64,000 nucleotides of DNA, taken from Lactuca virosa (lineage: Eukaryota > Streptophyta > Magnoliopsida > Asterales > Asteraceae). The stretch spans positions 243,732,594 to 243,796,593 of the forward strand of contig CAKMRJ010005523.1 of the NCBI GenBank assembly GCA_928212115.1, read 5' to 3'. Below the pieces are notes generated by a model. That model worked only from the letters and a program-made list of their open reading frames with translations, was not told the origin of the DNA and did not search any database. The position numbers and the translations under genes are program-made. This document shows positions 1 to 11,220 of this stretch, piece after piece (position 1 is the first letter of the stretch; every line of letters begins with the position of its first letter).

Positions 1-46
<46 letters not shown>

Positions 47-58
47 CACACACAGAGA
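1..58. repeat. Compound TG/TA/CA microsatellite
   Basis: A short TG run passes into about 30 bases of TA and then a CA run. It borders the left arm of the hairpin element that follows. Confidence 0.9.
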
Positions 59-64
59 TATAAA

Positions 65-1296
65 TTCAATTGAGAAAATAATAAATGTTGACAATATGGG
101 AAATCATTCTCAACTAATCATTTATTTGTGCCGCAAAACCATTCATCGTATCGGCGGATAGAGAAAGAAATGTACGTGTGTTTTCAAACAAAACATGTTT
201 CCTTAAACTATGATAATTATTAGTTTAATATATACAAAAACAAAGTTTTTTTGTTTTATTAATTTTTTAAGGATTTAATTTTATCGAAAAACGATTTTAA
301 ATATATCAAAATTTATTATTTTTTATTCTCTATAAATAGACATCCATATTGACATAGTTTGAGGATAAAATAATTTGTTTTTATAGTTTTAGCTTTCGTT
401 ATTAATAAGTGAATAAAAATGTATCAGATTTTTATTACAGTATATTCATTATTCAATTATAAATAAAAAGTATGCTTAATTTTATACAGTTTAAGTATCA
501 TTCATATATTAATATAACATGTAATAAACTTTTTACAGTTACATCAGTTCTCGTCACATATTATATTCAGATATGAATAAAACGTGTATTAACTCTCGTC
601 ACAAGTTATATTCATAGATGAATAACACATATATCAGAATTTTGTTATAGTTCATTTGTTATTTATATATGAATAGATAGTTCGAATTTTCAAAACATTT
701 CTCATTTTATTAACATACTACATATCCATATATGAATAACAAATTAACATTAACAAAAAAACTGATAACTGTTTTATTCATATATGAATATAACATATAA
801 CAAGAACAAATACATGTTTTATTCATATATGAATGATATTTAAAGTGTAAAAAAAAATTAAGCATATGTTTTATTAATAAGTGAATAACGAATGTACTAT
901 AATAAAAATCTGATGCATTTTTATTCACTTATGAAATAATGAGACCTGAAACTATAAAAAAAATAATTTTTTTTATTTTATCTTAGAATTATATCAATAT
1001 TAATGTCTATTTATAGAGAATAAAAAACTATTAATTTTGATATATTTAAAATAAATTTTCGATAAAAATACCTTCTTAAAAAATTAAAAAAAAAAACAAA
1101 ACAAAAAACTATGTTTTTATATATATTCAAGTAATGATTAGCATAGTTTAAGAAAACATGTTTCGTTTGAAAACACACGTGTATCTCTTGCCCATTTTGC
1201 CCATTTCTACTGGTACGTCCAAGTGTTTTGCGGCAAAATAAATATGTAGCTGAGATTGATTTCAACATTCTCAACCTTATTTTTGTATCAATTGAA
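65..1296. mobile_element. Giant foldback (hairpin) element, no coding capacity
   Basis: The two halves are diverged inverted copies of one another over roughly 600 bp each, with the axis near position 690-705. The outermost match is TTCAATTGA (65-73) against TCAATTGAA (1288-1296). Further matched blocks include the GCCGCAAAAC segment, the GTGTGTTTTCAAAC segment and the TCTCTATAAATAGACAT segment. The inner arms carry about nine spaced copies of an ATTCATATATGAAT-like palindrome. The element lies between TA-repeat tracts, so a TA-rich target is likely. Long arms with no transposase fit a foldback or MULE-derived MITE; the superfamily is not determined. A transcript would fold into one long hairpin and could feed small-RNA production (inference). 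Confidence 0.75.
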
Positions 1297-1300
1297 CCCT

Positions 1301-1302
<2 letters not shown>

Positions 1303-1375
<73 letters not shown>
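1303..1375. repeat. (TA)n microsatellite
   Basis: About 73 bases of uninterrupted TA directly right of the hairpin element. Together with the tract at 1-58 it suggests insertion into a TA repeat that has since expanded. Confidence 0.95.
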
Positions 1376-1377
<2 letters not shown>

Positions 1378-2415
1378 CCTTTTGACCAAAAGGGTGTATT
1401 AGAAAAAATATATATATTTAAGATTAGGTGTAATTTTAAACATATTTACCAAATAAGGTTAATTTAGCAATTTCATCTTTTTTTTATCTACGATTATTTA
1501 CATTTATTATCATATTCAATGTATTTAATACATTACATATATCAATATATAAATTTAGTATTATGTAGCATATTAATTTAATTAAATTAAAAAAAATCAT
1601 AAAATGACATGGATTTAAATTTATTCAAAAACATCACAAAATTACATGTGACAAATTCAATAAGAAAATGACATTTTCCAAAACTTATATTTATTTGTTA
1701 GGGCAGATTACTCTTAATCATTTTAAGGTATTTTAAACTTATGTAACTCTTCAGCTTTTATAAGAGGTGAACATGGTACAATATTATTATTTTTTTCTCA
1801 AATCTTATATCATACCAACTATAGTTGGTACAATAATTTTGTTAACAGTACCGTATCAAGTATATTTGGTTCCAACTTATTTGGCTACCAATAAGTTTGG
1901 TTGAGACAAATTTGTAATGATATATATCAATTTCTTTCCAATTTTCTATTGCAAGATTTAAATGTTAGTAAAGTCTACGGACTAAATAGCTGACTCATTC
2001 CAGTACGTATTGACATTTGGATCATACTCAACCGACATCATATGACCCCCCCCCCCCCCCCCGCCCAAAAGAACATATTGATTATGGTTTAGTTAATTAC
2101 ATTTACATTTACAAATATTCTTTAGAGACTAATATGTGTTATTGGTGTTTTGAGTGTGTGAAGATGTTTTCAAGCATGAATTATAGAAACAAATGTATAA
2201 AGCCATTATCTTTAATTTGTATGGTTGCAATTCAATTGTTGTTGATGGTTTTAAGAACCTTAATTTCTAGTTAAATTTTCAAAGACTAACCATGACCAAG
2301 GGAGGACTTATATAGTGTTTTGCGGTGTCCCGGTCCACTACACGATTTCGTCTAAAAAGGATAAAAAAAATAATTTGTTTTGCTTTTATTTTACGACTAC
2401 TAAAAACATGTGTAA
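1376..2415. other. AT-rich intergenic DNA
   Basis: No gene is visible. It holds a perfect 18-bp palindrome (TACCAACTATAGTTGGTA, 1813-1830) and the poly-C tract listed separately. Short open frames here have no recognisable protein features. Confidence 0.6.
2046..2062 (+). repeat. Poly-C tract (17 C)
   Basis: Seventeen consecutive C residues in an otherwise AT-rich region. The length could be unstable or mis-assembled. Confidence 0.9.
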
Positions 2416-2420
2416 TTAGT

Positions 2421-3451
2421 TGTAACACCTGTATTCTATGTATAAGTCTTTTGTCTTTTAAAGGCTCTAATTTCTAGGGTTTGCCTTATTTGGCAGCTTC
2501 CATTCCCTGAAATCTCCCTTACCCTAACTCTAACCCGCTTTCATGCTTTGAGAGCTTATTTTTGGTGATTTTGTATAATCTTGAAGAAGGAATTGAGCAT
2601 TGGTGAAAGAATAAGAGGTTTTCTAGCTTAGCTTTCCCATCAATTTCATCTTCTGGACTCTTGGGAGGTATAAAGTCTCAACCTTTGTGTTTATTCTCCA
2701 TGGATCTAAGTTATATTGTTGTTATGGTCATTCTGATCCTAAAACCTTTATGTTCTTGGAGTTTGAGTGAACTCCAGAACTTCTTGTTACATTGTTATGG
2801 CTTCTAGACCTTTGTTGTTGATGAAATGGTGTTTGCATGGGCTAGCCTTGAGTTCATGAATTTAGAATGTCCATTTTGGATTTAGGTTTTAGATATTGGC
2901 TTATTTTGATGTTATAATGGATAAAGTTGGAAGATTTATCCATTAAGATCCTTAGAAGAATCATATATGAGGTTTTGAGCTCTTGAGGTTAAGGGTTAAG
3001 AGCTTAATCCATTAAGTTGTTTTGGACGTTCACTACTGCACGACGAGTGGTGGGTTGCGGCACGGTGACGGGTTTCAAACGCATCTATTTTGTCGCATTG
3101 TTGCCATGGCGCGGTCATGGGGTTAGCCATAACACGGTGGTTAACCCTTAACCTTTTGACCAGTTTGGCTTTTAGTTAAAGTTGGGGTTTCGAGTAGTAA
3201 TCTGAAGTTTGACCTCTAGTAGGTTAGGACGTTCATGTAGCAGTGTTGACGAGTCATTAGGTGTTGATCTATCAGCTTGTATTTCAGGTGAGTTTTTTCA
3301 TTATACTTTACACTACAATATGGATCATCTATATGCTAGGATGTCAGTATGTTGTAGTGAGTTGTTAGACATGTAGACTTGTATAAACAGTTGTGTTTAT
3401 ACTTGGGGCGGACCAGCTTCATGCTGAAGGGCATTACTTGTATCCATTGTG

Positions 3452-3498
<47 letters not shown>

Positions 3499-3770
3499 TT
3501 GTATATTATTTTCAGGAACTCACTAAGATTTGGCTTCAGTTGTGGATTAAAATGTTTTAGGTACTTCAGATGATCGTGGGCAGGCGAAGGCTTGACTGTA
3601 CACACGCGTTAGCAACTTTAGTATTTTGTGATTCCACGGTTGTTATGATGCTCTGATTTTTGAATTATTGTCTTTTGGAACAAATGATTTTATTGACTTG
3701 GGGTTTATGAAAATAACATTTTATTTTTATAAAAAAATAAAAAAATTTATTGTGAAAATGGAACGTTACA
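2421..3770 (+). mobile_element. Solo LTR, Ty3/Gypsy type (TSD ttagt)
   Basis: The segment starts TGTAACACC and ends AACGTTACA, the TG...CA termini of an LTR. It is flanked by the identical 5-bp duplication ttagt at 2416-2420 and 3771-3775. No primer site or coding region follows, so this is a solo LTR of 1350 bp left by LTR-LTR recombination. Its 3' part shares the GTACTTC and GATCGTGGG box with the LTRs of elements A and E, so it belongs to the same broad lineage. It contains a TG/TA microsatellite (3448-3495) inside the candidate leader intron. Confidence 0.88.
3288..3560 (+). other. Candidate leader intron in solo LTR
   Basis: Donor-like TTTCAG followed by GTGAGT starts at 3288. ACTCACTAAG lies at 3518-3527. 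The acceptor-like ATGTTTTAG ends at 3560, just before GTACTTCAG. Alternative acceptors end at 3515 and 3539. The layout matches the other LTR families here; splicing itself is inferred. Confidence 0.45.
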
Positions 3771-3775
3771 TTAGT

Positions 3776-4739
3776 ATAGGTCCAACAAGAAAGAAATATG
3801 ATGCACCAAATTTTAGTCCAAACTTGTAAGAAAATTAAATCAACACAATCTAACAAATAATAGCCTAAAATAACTTAACCAATACAAAAAGCCTACATGA
3901 TTAACTATATGTTATAGCCCGAATCTTTAAAAACAACATACCTCAAATTTTTGCCCAAACCTTAATCAATGCATAAAGCCAAAATCATTTGTTTGTGTAT
4001 GTAAGCCTATCGGAAAAAGGAACAGAAGGTAGAAGTGAGACTTCAGTAAATAAAAATAAATAAATAACTTACATGAATAGATTTTGAATTCATTTATGTG
4101 AGGAAAGGATAAACAAAAATAAATTAATTACAATCATAAGAAAATAGGTTGCAAATTGTGGAAACTAAGAACCATATACGATACTAAAAGCCATATAGGA
4201 TGAAAAAATTTATCTCATCCCACATAGTTAATGGAAAGAAAGATAAGAGCAAAATCCGGTATATAAAAAGGCAACTTCAGAACTAAAGAAATATATAATG
4301 CTGGATGGTGCTTTTTTTGTAGGCTTTCTTTTGCAAGTTTAAGTTACAAACTTTAAAGCCTAAAACACTTGGATTAAAGTTTTGGTTTGCTTAATATTTC
4401 TCAAACAATTATTTACAACTTTTAGTAAAAAAAAAAATTGTTTGGGTTTGTTTGAGTTCGACGGGTTTCATAAGTTTAGTCGGTTTCATGAGTTTGGTTT
4501 GTTTCATGTGTTTTACGGGTTGCGACGGGGTGACACGAGATTAACTGTTTTATGTCCATGTCGTGTTTTTCAACCTGTTTATTAAATGTATCATGTTCGG
4601 GTCCATCACTCTCAACCCATTTAATGTATCGACCCAACATGTACCCGTTTAATTTTCAGGTCAATGTTATTATAGTTGATCAGAAAAAATTGATGTCGTT
4701 ACTGCTAGATATTCATGAGTTCATCTCTGACCATGACAC
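3776..4739. other. AT-rich intergenic DNA
   Basis: No gene or complete transposon is recognised. A run of ATG-less GGTTTCATGAGTTTG-like short repeats lies at 4450-4520. Confidence 0.5.
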
Positions 4740-4742
4740 TAA

Positions 4743-5663
4743 GGTAGTGTTTGACAGGTAGGACGAAAGTAGACAAGATAGAACAAAATCATTTCATAAA
4801 GCGTTTTGCAAAAATGGGAGTGGAACTGAGTGGAACAAAAACTAAATTGAATGGGTCTAATTTTATAAATTGTAGTCCCACCCCTGAAGGTGGAACTCGC
4901 TGGAACAAAAACGTAAATGACGAAAAACCCCTTTCCTCTGCCCATTTCTCTCAATCGAAGGAAGAATACATCGTCCAAACTAATCCCCATCCCACCTGCC
5001 TTCTTCCTTCCCTCTCACCTAATGGACTTCTGTTATACGAGAAAAGTTAAAATCCTCGTCGTCAGAATAAAATGGATCTCATGGTCTATGATGAGCAACC
5101 ATCTTTCGACCAATACCAACAAAATCCACGCTTGACGACCACTGTGACAGGAGATTGGAGCCAAAATAGACCATACCTTCTTACCACCACCAGCAACTTC
5201 GCAATATCGGCGAGTATGAAACGAGAAACCCATGAACCTACTAAAAAAACTCTTCATTGTTGGAGTATATTGGATCTAAACAAGGCGTTCTTACATCTAG
5301 ATTGGATAACAACTGAGCATATTGTAATCATTTAGTAATTATTGTCAAGGTTAATTGGTCTGATGTCCTCATTCACTACATCACTTTCACATTTGAAGAT
5401 GGTTGTAGTGTTATCATCACCTCTTATTATTATATATTCAAAAGAAATAAAGTATTGATTTGGATCCCACTTTTACTTGAGCTTATATTTAAGTTCCACG
5501 CAAATTATTTTGATTTAAATTTCTTTCATTATAAAGGACAAGAAAGTAATTTTAGATGTCTTGTTTTGTTCAATACAATATTTACCAATATGTAGATAAT
5601 TAAAATTGTATTGCCCAATTTTGTTCAGTCTCGTTCAACCTTGTTCATGCACCAAACACTACC
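4743..5663. mobile_element. Non-autonomous PIF/Harbinger-like element (TSD TAA)
   Basis: Terminal inverted repeats GGTAGTGTTTG (4743-4753) and CAAACACTACC (5653-5663) are perfect over 11 bp. They are flanked by TAA on both sides (4740-4742 and 5664-5666). A 3-bp TAA/TTA target duplication and a GG...GTTTG terminus are hallmarks of Harbinger/Tourist elements. The 921-bp interior has several short frames but no transposase signature, so it is non-autonomous. GAACAAAAT-like subterminal motifs recur near both ends. Confidence 0.75.
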
Positions 5664-5723
5664 TAACATATTGTCATAAAACATTGTGACTATTAGACTT
5701 TCTTCTTTTTCTTTTTGGGCTAA

Positions 5724-5839
5724 TGTGACATCCTCTAATTTTCAGAACCAATTAAAACTTTTCTTTACGCTTTTCAAATCATTTATGTATTTTTACGGAA
5801 AATCCCAGTACAAAAGATCATTTTGATTACAAATGTTTG
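5724..5839 (-). mobile_element. Left part of an old solo LTR (minus), split by element A
   Basis: Read on the minus strand this is the end of an LTR (GGATGTCACA). It resumes at 23156, after element A and its duplicated target gtttg (5835-5839 and 23151-23155). The 3' portion resembles the solo LTR at 29597-31630: both share the segment around GGGAAACCT next to the GTGGGTC motif. The left flank gctaa (5719-5723) recurs at 25200-25204 and may be this LTR's own target duplication. Confidence 0.65.
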
Positions 5840-6035
5840 TGTAACATCTGGTCCAGGTATAAATCAACTTTTATGTATAAATTTTAATTTGGGTGGCCAC
5901 GGCATGGTGGAGCATTACCACGACGTGGCGGAGCATTTTGAATCGCGAGCTTTAAATGACCCTCCATTACATGGTCTTGGGCACCATGGTGTGGCATGTG
6001 TTTTAGTGAAAACCCTAATTTCGGGCATGGGACCC

Positions 6036-6043
6036 TATATAAA
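6036..6043 (+). promoter_or_regulatory. TATA box of element A 5' LTR
   Basis: TATATAAA follows GGGACCC, with palindromes 45-140 bp upstream. The 3' LTR copy is mutated to TATACAAA. This is the probable pol II promoter core of the retroelement. Confidence 0.65.
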
Positions 6044-6999
6044 GGACATTAAGGCTAGGGTTTCAGCCTCCATCTTCCTCCCAACCTCAGAAACCCTAGC
6101 CCTAGCCTCCATTGAAGGTGTGAGCTCATTCTTGGTGCTTTTTGGTGATTTTTGAAGGAGAAAGAAGCTCTTGGTTTGGTGGTTACTTGGAAAGCATCAT
6201 TTTTCCAACTAGCATATCCCCTAGACCTTTGTGAGTGTCCAAGATTCAACATTTTTCTTACCATGTTGCTAGATATTTGGATTTTGTCCCCTTTTTCATG
6301 ATTTGATGGATTTAAGTAATGGGATCTCATAAAGTTTGCAACTTTATGAATCTCCAGATCAAGTAGAGCATTTAGTGTCTTGGATCTGAATTATAATCGA
6401 GTTTTGATGTCATGCATGGGGGTTTTGGTCATAAAACCCTATTTTTTGACAAAAAATGGAAAAGGCATGCAAGTCCATAAATCCATGATTTTTAAGGTCC
6501 CTTAGGAGCATGAAATCCTTCTAGAAACTTTGGAGGTGAAACCCTAAGGATTGGGTACTTAATAAGAGTCTTGATGCCTTAAGTTACCATTAGAGGTTAG
6601 GGTTGGGACTTTGTCTTATGGAGGGGTTTGAGGGATAAAGTTGGAACCTTTTTCCATAAAGACCATGGGAAGGACCAGATCTGAGCTTTGGGAGCTCATA
6701 TGGTTGAAGGAAACGACTTAATGGTTTAAGTTGTGCATACTCATCACCATAGCATGGTTAAGGTTACCACGGCGTGGTGACTTGGTTAGGACCCACCTGT
6801 TTGTCGGTTTGTGGCCATGACGTGGCCACGTAGGCCAAGATATGGCGACTAGCTATGTTGACTTTGACCAAGTTTGAACGAAGGGTATTTTGGGTATTTG
6901 AGCTGTGGAATAAGATTTGGTCACTGTTTTTTTTAAAGGTGATCGGTAGATTTTGTATTCAGAGCAACATTTTGATCAGCTATCTTTTCAGACTAAGAG

Positions 7000-7376
7000 G
7001 TGAGTTTTCATCACTATACTCGTGGGTGGAAGGCACCAATATGGGCCCAGTGAATCATGTATTCTGGTTAGAGGATGTGTCTATGTTGTATTGAAATACT
7101 CGTTTCGACATGTTATGGTTTGGGGTTTAGGTTTTACTGCTTTGTGCGTGATCTAATAGACCAGGGGTATTCTAGTCTGATGACTGATTGAACCCGATGG
7201 TATTCCAATCCAATGACTGAGCGGACCCGTGTATATAGGCATTCCAGTTTGATGACTGATTGGGTTGGGGGTATTCCAGTCTGATGACTGATTAGACCCA
7301 ATATGCATTGTTGTATATGTTATATTGTGTGGTGGTACTTTGGGAGAACTCACTAAGCTTTGGCTTACAATTTCAG
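7000..7376 (+). other. Candidate leader intron of element A 5' LTR
   Basis: Donor-like AGAG followed by GTGAGT starts at 7000. The branch-like ACTCACTAAG is at 7348-7357. The acceptor-like TTACAATTTCAG ends at 7376. The minisatellite lies wholly inside. The acceptor position used by other families, just before GTACTTCTG, reads CAT here instead of CAG. Confidence 0.5.
7163..7293 (+). repeat. Minisatellite in element A LTR
   Basis: Four imperfect units of about 32-38 bp share the core GGTATTCCAGTCTGATGACT. The 3' LTR carries the same array at about 22728-22862. Confidence 0.85.
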
Positions 7377-7587
7377 TTTATTGTTTCATGTACTTCTGCT
7401 GATCGTGGAAAAGTGAAGGTGTGATTGTACACATCCTTCGAAGATATATTTTGGGAGACTTTATAATGTTCTGATCTTGGGGAACTATTTGTATTTGACA
7501 CTGACTTGATATTGTTTAGGATTGAAAACAATAGTTTCTTTTAATTTAAAAATGAAAAATTTTATTGTGGTTTTGGGATGTTACAAG

Positions 7588-7601
7588 TTGGTATCAGAGC
7601 C
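7588..7601 (+). other. Primer binding site of element A
   Basis: TTGGTATCAGAGCC starts two bases after the LTR end. It is complementary to the 3' end of plant initiator Met-tRNA, the usual primer of this group. Confidence 0.9.
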
Positions 7602-8393
7602 CTAGTTTCAGAGAATTGGATGATCATTCATGTTAATCCAGACTCAAACTAAGGATCTGTAAAGTTTTCAAAATAATTTTCAAATTGAATTCAAAAAGAA
7701 AACCAGGAAGGATGAGATGTGTATGATCAGCTAGAGCAAGAAAGTATACCCCAATTTACCATACTATTATTTGTTATGATATGAATAGAACTTCATGCTA
7801 GTGATAGGCTAGGGATCTTCAAGGATTGCATGATAGAACTGACTAATATATGATGCTTGATAGCCTAGGAGGACTTCTTGTATGTTAGATGAAATTGACA
7901 TTATTATTGTAGTTACTTAGTGTGTGTATCATAGTTATACATAACTAATATCTTATAGCATGAGAATGTTTGATTTAGCCTTATTTCCTATTCTTGTTTG
8001 ATGAAGGGATTAAAGTAGGGTCAAGTATCCAACTGTCTATAAGATCCAACGTTATGTATGATTAGCATGCATGAGTGGCTATAGGGTTGGTGAAAGTTTC
8101 ATGATTGAGTATGTGTAGGTTGCAGGCATGTTAAGGAATGATTAGCTACTCTTGAGATAGCAAGGATAGGATGCATGAGTATCCTAGTCGTGAATTTGTT
8201 GTCGGGTAGTTTGTGATGATACTTGGAACAAATACGGGTAGGTGTGGAATGTAGTATGGGCCCGTACTACTTGAAGCATATGACCCGTATGCGTAATAAG
8301 GGAGTCACAAACCTCGAGGGTTTAGCCTCTCTGTGATGATTGTATAGTATGAATGGTGGCATTTTTTGATGTGTCTATTAGTTTATTTTCAGT

Positions 8394-8765
8394 ATGGTGT
8401 TCAAGATAGGATCTGGATCCAGATCTGTGGCAAGTGGCTAGGATAGGTCGTGGTTAACTGAGGACCAGATTCGTGGGATGATTGCTGCTGAGGTGGCTAT
8501 TGCGATCTGGAGTGCTATCTCGGAGTTGTTTGGGTCTATCAATACCACCATGATTAAGGTATTTGATGAGCGTTATATTGCATTGACTAAGGCTGTTGCT
8601 GCAACCACAACGGTTGTTGCAGCCGCAGGGGTTCGAGGCGAGAGAGCTTTCCAGTATCGGGACTTCGACAATACGAAGCCCTCAGAGTTCGATGGGGTCA
8701 GGTAACCGATTGTGTTGATGAGATGGTTGTTGGATGTGGAGGGATGTTTCTTCACATGCACTTGC
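8394..8765 (+). pseudogene. gag: Gag of element A, N-terminal part (interrupted)
   Basis: The frame opens at ATG 8394, just after an acceptor-like TTTTCAG. It contains the alanine-rich segment around the open frame at 8478-8705 that precedes the Gag core in this family. Internal stops occur, for example after VASG and at 8703. The reading continues into MRWLLDVEGCFFTC and is then cut by element B at 8765/8766. Gag would form the capsid of the virus-like particle. By comparison with element E, about 30 bp of gag are also missing at the junction. Confidence 0.8.
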
Positions 8766-8980
8766 TGTAACATCCCAAAAATTCATGACCAAAAATTTCA
8801 TTTTTAAACCATTAAATATAACCATACTTACTAAAATCATTCTATAAAAACATAAGTCATAGTATCCAAACATCAAATCAGAGTATCATATCAAAACATC
8901 AGAGTAAACATCCCATGCTAAATCATCATGGTATGTGCAATGCAGTCATCGTGAGCTCATCCCTTTGCTACCAGAAGTAA

Positions 8981-9686
8981 CTGAAACAAAAACTGAAAAC
9001 CGTACGCATGAAGCTTAGTGAGTTCCCCATACCACCACATACCATACACATAATCACATATACTGGGTCCCCCACCCCTTCATTGGGCCCCGCCCGGCAT
9101 CAGGCTCTGCCTGGCATCGAGCCCCGCTCGGTATACAGATTTGTTTATCCTAGGCCCTGCCTGTCACTGGGCCCCGCCCACTATACACATAAAATAAATA
9201 CCATATAATAATGATAACACATAAAGAAAACATACGCAATACCATGTGTTTCAGTTCTAAGGGCTCGCCTATCAAGGGCCCCGCCCATACTCTGCTAATT
9301 ATGAGATATGGAACCCCGTCCATACTCTGCTAGTGGTGAGATACGGGACCCCGCCCACACTCACTTCCCTAATCAGGCACATACAAGTATCACACAGACA
9401 ACAAGTATAACTAAACATGCACATAGTCATCGGCTACCATCTGACATCGAACCATAGTCCGGAAACATACATATAAACATTCCTCGGGCCCCTCCCGATA
9501 TCAGACCGTAATCTGGAAAGTATACAGACATTCCTCGGGCATCGCCCGACATCGGATCGTAATCCGAAAAACATATAAATATACATCCGGCACCGCCCGA
9601 CATCAGACCTTAGTCCAAAAAACATACAATCATAAATATGGGTCGACATTGGTGCCTTCTACCCGTTCAAACAGGAGGACACTCAC
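8981..9686 (-). other. Candidate leader intron, element B 3' LTR
   Basis: On the minus strand, CAAG followed by GTGAGT starts at 9686. ACTCACTAAG lies at 9014-9023 and the acceptor TTTTGTTTCAG ends at 8981. The minisatellite lies inside. Confidence 0.5.
9430..9630 (-). repeat. Minisatellite in element B LTR
   Basis: Units of about 60-65 bp share CGGGC(A/C)CCGCCCGACATC followed by a GACC or GATC core and TAATCCGGAAA. GC-rich variants of the first half continue left to about 9060. The same array is at about 15125-15720. Confidence 0.8.
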
Positions 9687-11206
9687 CTTGATTGCAGAAG
9701 CTTCCTGAAAGAATCCCTAGTTGCTGCCCTGCCGACTTCCCGAGCTATCAGAACCAGAACTAGATAAAATCTTAGTTAATAGGCCAAAACCCTCAAGTTT
9801 GGCCCAAGGTCAAACTTGGTCAAAAGTCAACGGTCAACGGAAGTCAAAGTCAACAAGTCAAACTTCAAGTTGAGTACGCCCAGCGTAATAAGCTCGTACG
9901 CATGGCGTACTTACCAACCAGAATTGGGACCCCATACGAGTACGCGCAGTGTACTCGAAGGTACGCCCGGCGTACCCGGCCAAATGGCACTTTTCCATTA
10001 AGTGCTTAATCTCTTAAGTCCTTTCATCCAACACTCATATCTAGTCCCACAACATCATTCTAAGTCATAAAGTTTCCACCTTTATGAATTTCCATGTCTA
10101 GAAAAGGTCTAAAAGCTAAAACCTTAACTTATAAATCCATTAAGACATCATAACACTCTCATGGAAGGAATAGAAGGATCAAGATTACATTTTTTTGGAT
10201 CCTAAAAGCTCCATAATGGATAAAGTTTCCAACTTTATTAATTAGAATGGTCCAAACCACAAAGATCTAGCCTTTAAGCATCAAATGGGACCAAAAGTGC
10301 ATCTTTTTCAACTTAATCCATTAAGTCCAATTCTCCAACCTTCATATCTTAATCACAATGATGTTTAGATGGATAAAGTTTCCTACTTTATCCATAACAA
10401 GGTCACAAACTTTCAAGATCTAAAATTTATGCACTAAAATGACCAAAAGCTCATAACATCCAAAACTAGCTAGATCTAACAAATGCGTCATCAAGATTCA
10501 AACTTTATACCTCTAGAAGATAGATCAAGGTGAACAAAGTCCAGATCTACAAGCTCCAATGCAACCAACACTTCTACAAGAAGTTCCTTCTTCTCCAAGG
10601 TGCACCATGCATACTCCAAAGCACTCAAAATCACCTTCTTTTAGCTCAAAAGGCTCATCTAAGGTTAGGGTTTAATGAAAGGGGTGTTGGAGGGGTGGAG
10701 GCTGAGAATGGACTGGGTTTGGGGAGTTAAGGAGCTTAAATAGTGCTTAAACCACGGAAATAGGGTTTGGGCACTGATTGCGTACGCCCTGCGTACTCAG
10801 GATTCCATTAGTACGCCCAACATACACCTTTTTGTATGCCCAACGTACTCAACTTGGGCCAAAACCACCCAAACTTCAAACGCTCATAACTTCTTCGTTC
10901 TAACTCCGTTTTCGACGTTCTTAATATCCACGGAAAGGTATTGAGGAGCTATACAACCCTATCTAATTACGTTTTACTTAAAACACATCGAACTAAAATC
11001 CATAATTCATAATAGAAGTCTGAAACACTACATTCCCATTTTACCCTTTGACTCCAAAGTTCAAACCGAACTATTGGGTCACATATCTACATTACCCACA
11101 TCCAAATGAGCCTAAATATTACCTTTTTAAAGGCCCTAATCCTTATGATGACAGCTCTTTGGGCCACAACCTCAAATTAGGAATTGATTCGGAACAGGGA
11201 GTTACA

Positions 11207-11220
11207 ACTCTCCCCAACTT
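11207..11220 (-). other. Polypurine tract of element B
   Basis: The minus strand reads AAGTTGGGGAGAGT directly before the 3' LTR, the expected plus-strand primer position. Confidence 0.8.

Larger units (their letters stand above)
5840..7585 (+). repeat. 5' LTR of element A
   Basis: This 1746-bp LTR runs from TGTAACATC to GATGTTACA. It has CG-centred palindromes such as CCACGACGTGG (5918-5928) and CACCATGGTG (5982-5991) upstream of a TATA box. A second cluster lies at 6746-6840, including ACCACGGCGTGGT (6766-6778). A candidate intron and a four-unit minisatellite follow, then the LTR end next to the primer site. Confidence 0.93.
8766..11206 (-). repeat. 3' LTR of element B (minus)
   Basis: 2441 bp, closely similar to the LTR at 14832-17251. 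It carries the GTACGC...GCGTAC palindromes at about 9895-9980 and 10775-10850, a TATA box (10735-10744, minus), a candidate intron and a minisatellite. Confidence 0.92.

Noticed and set aside
1377..1393. Palindrome CCTTTTGACCAAAAGG
   Set aside because: The two central bases do not pair and it stands alone; not significant in AT-rich DNA.
2017..2274. Proline-rich 85-codon frame over the poly-C tract
   Set aside because: The proline run is only the homopolymer; nothing else supports coding.
4751..5335. Overlapping open frames of 70-100 codons inside the Harbinger-like element
   Set aside because: No domain or motif; several frames on both strands overlap, as expected by chance in non-coding filler.
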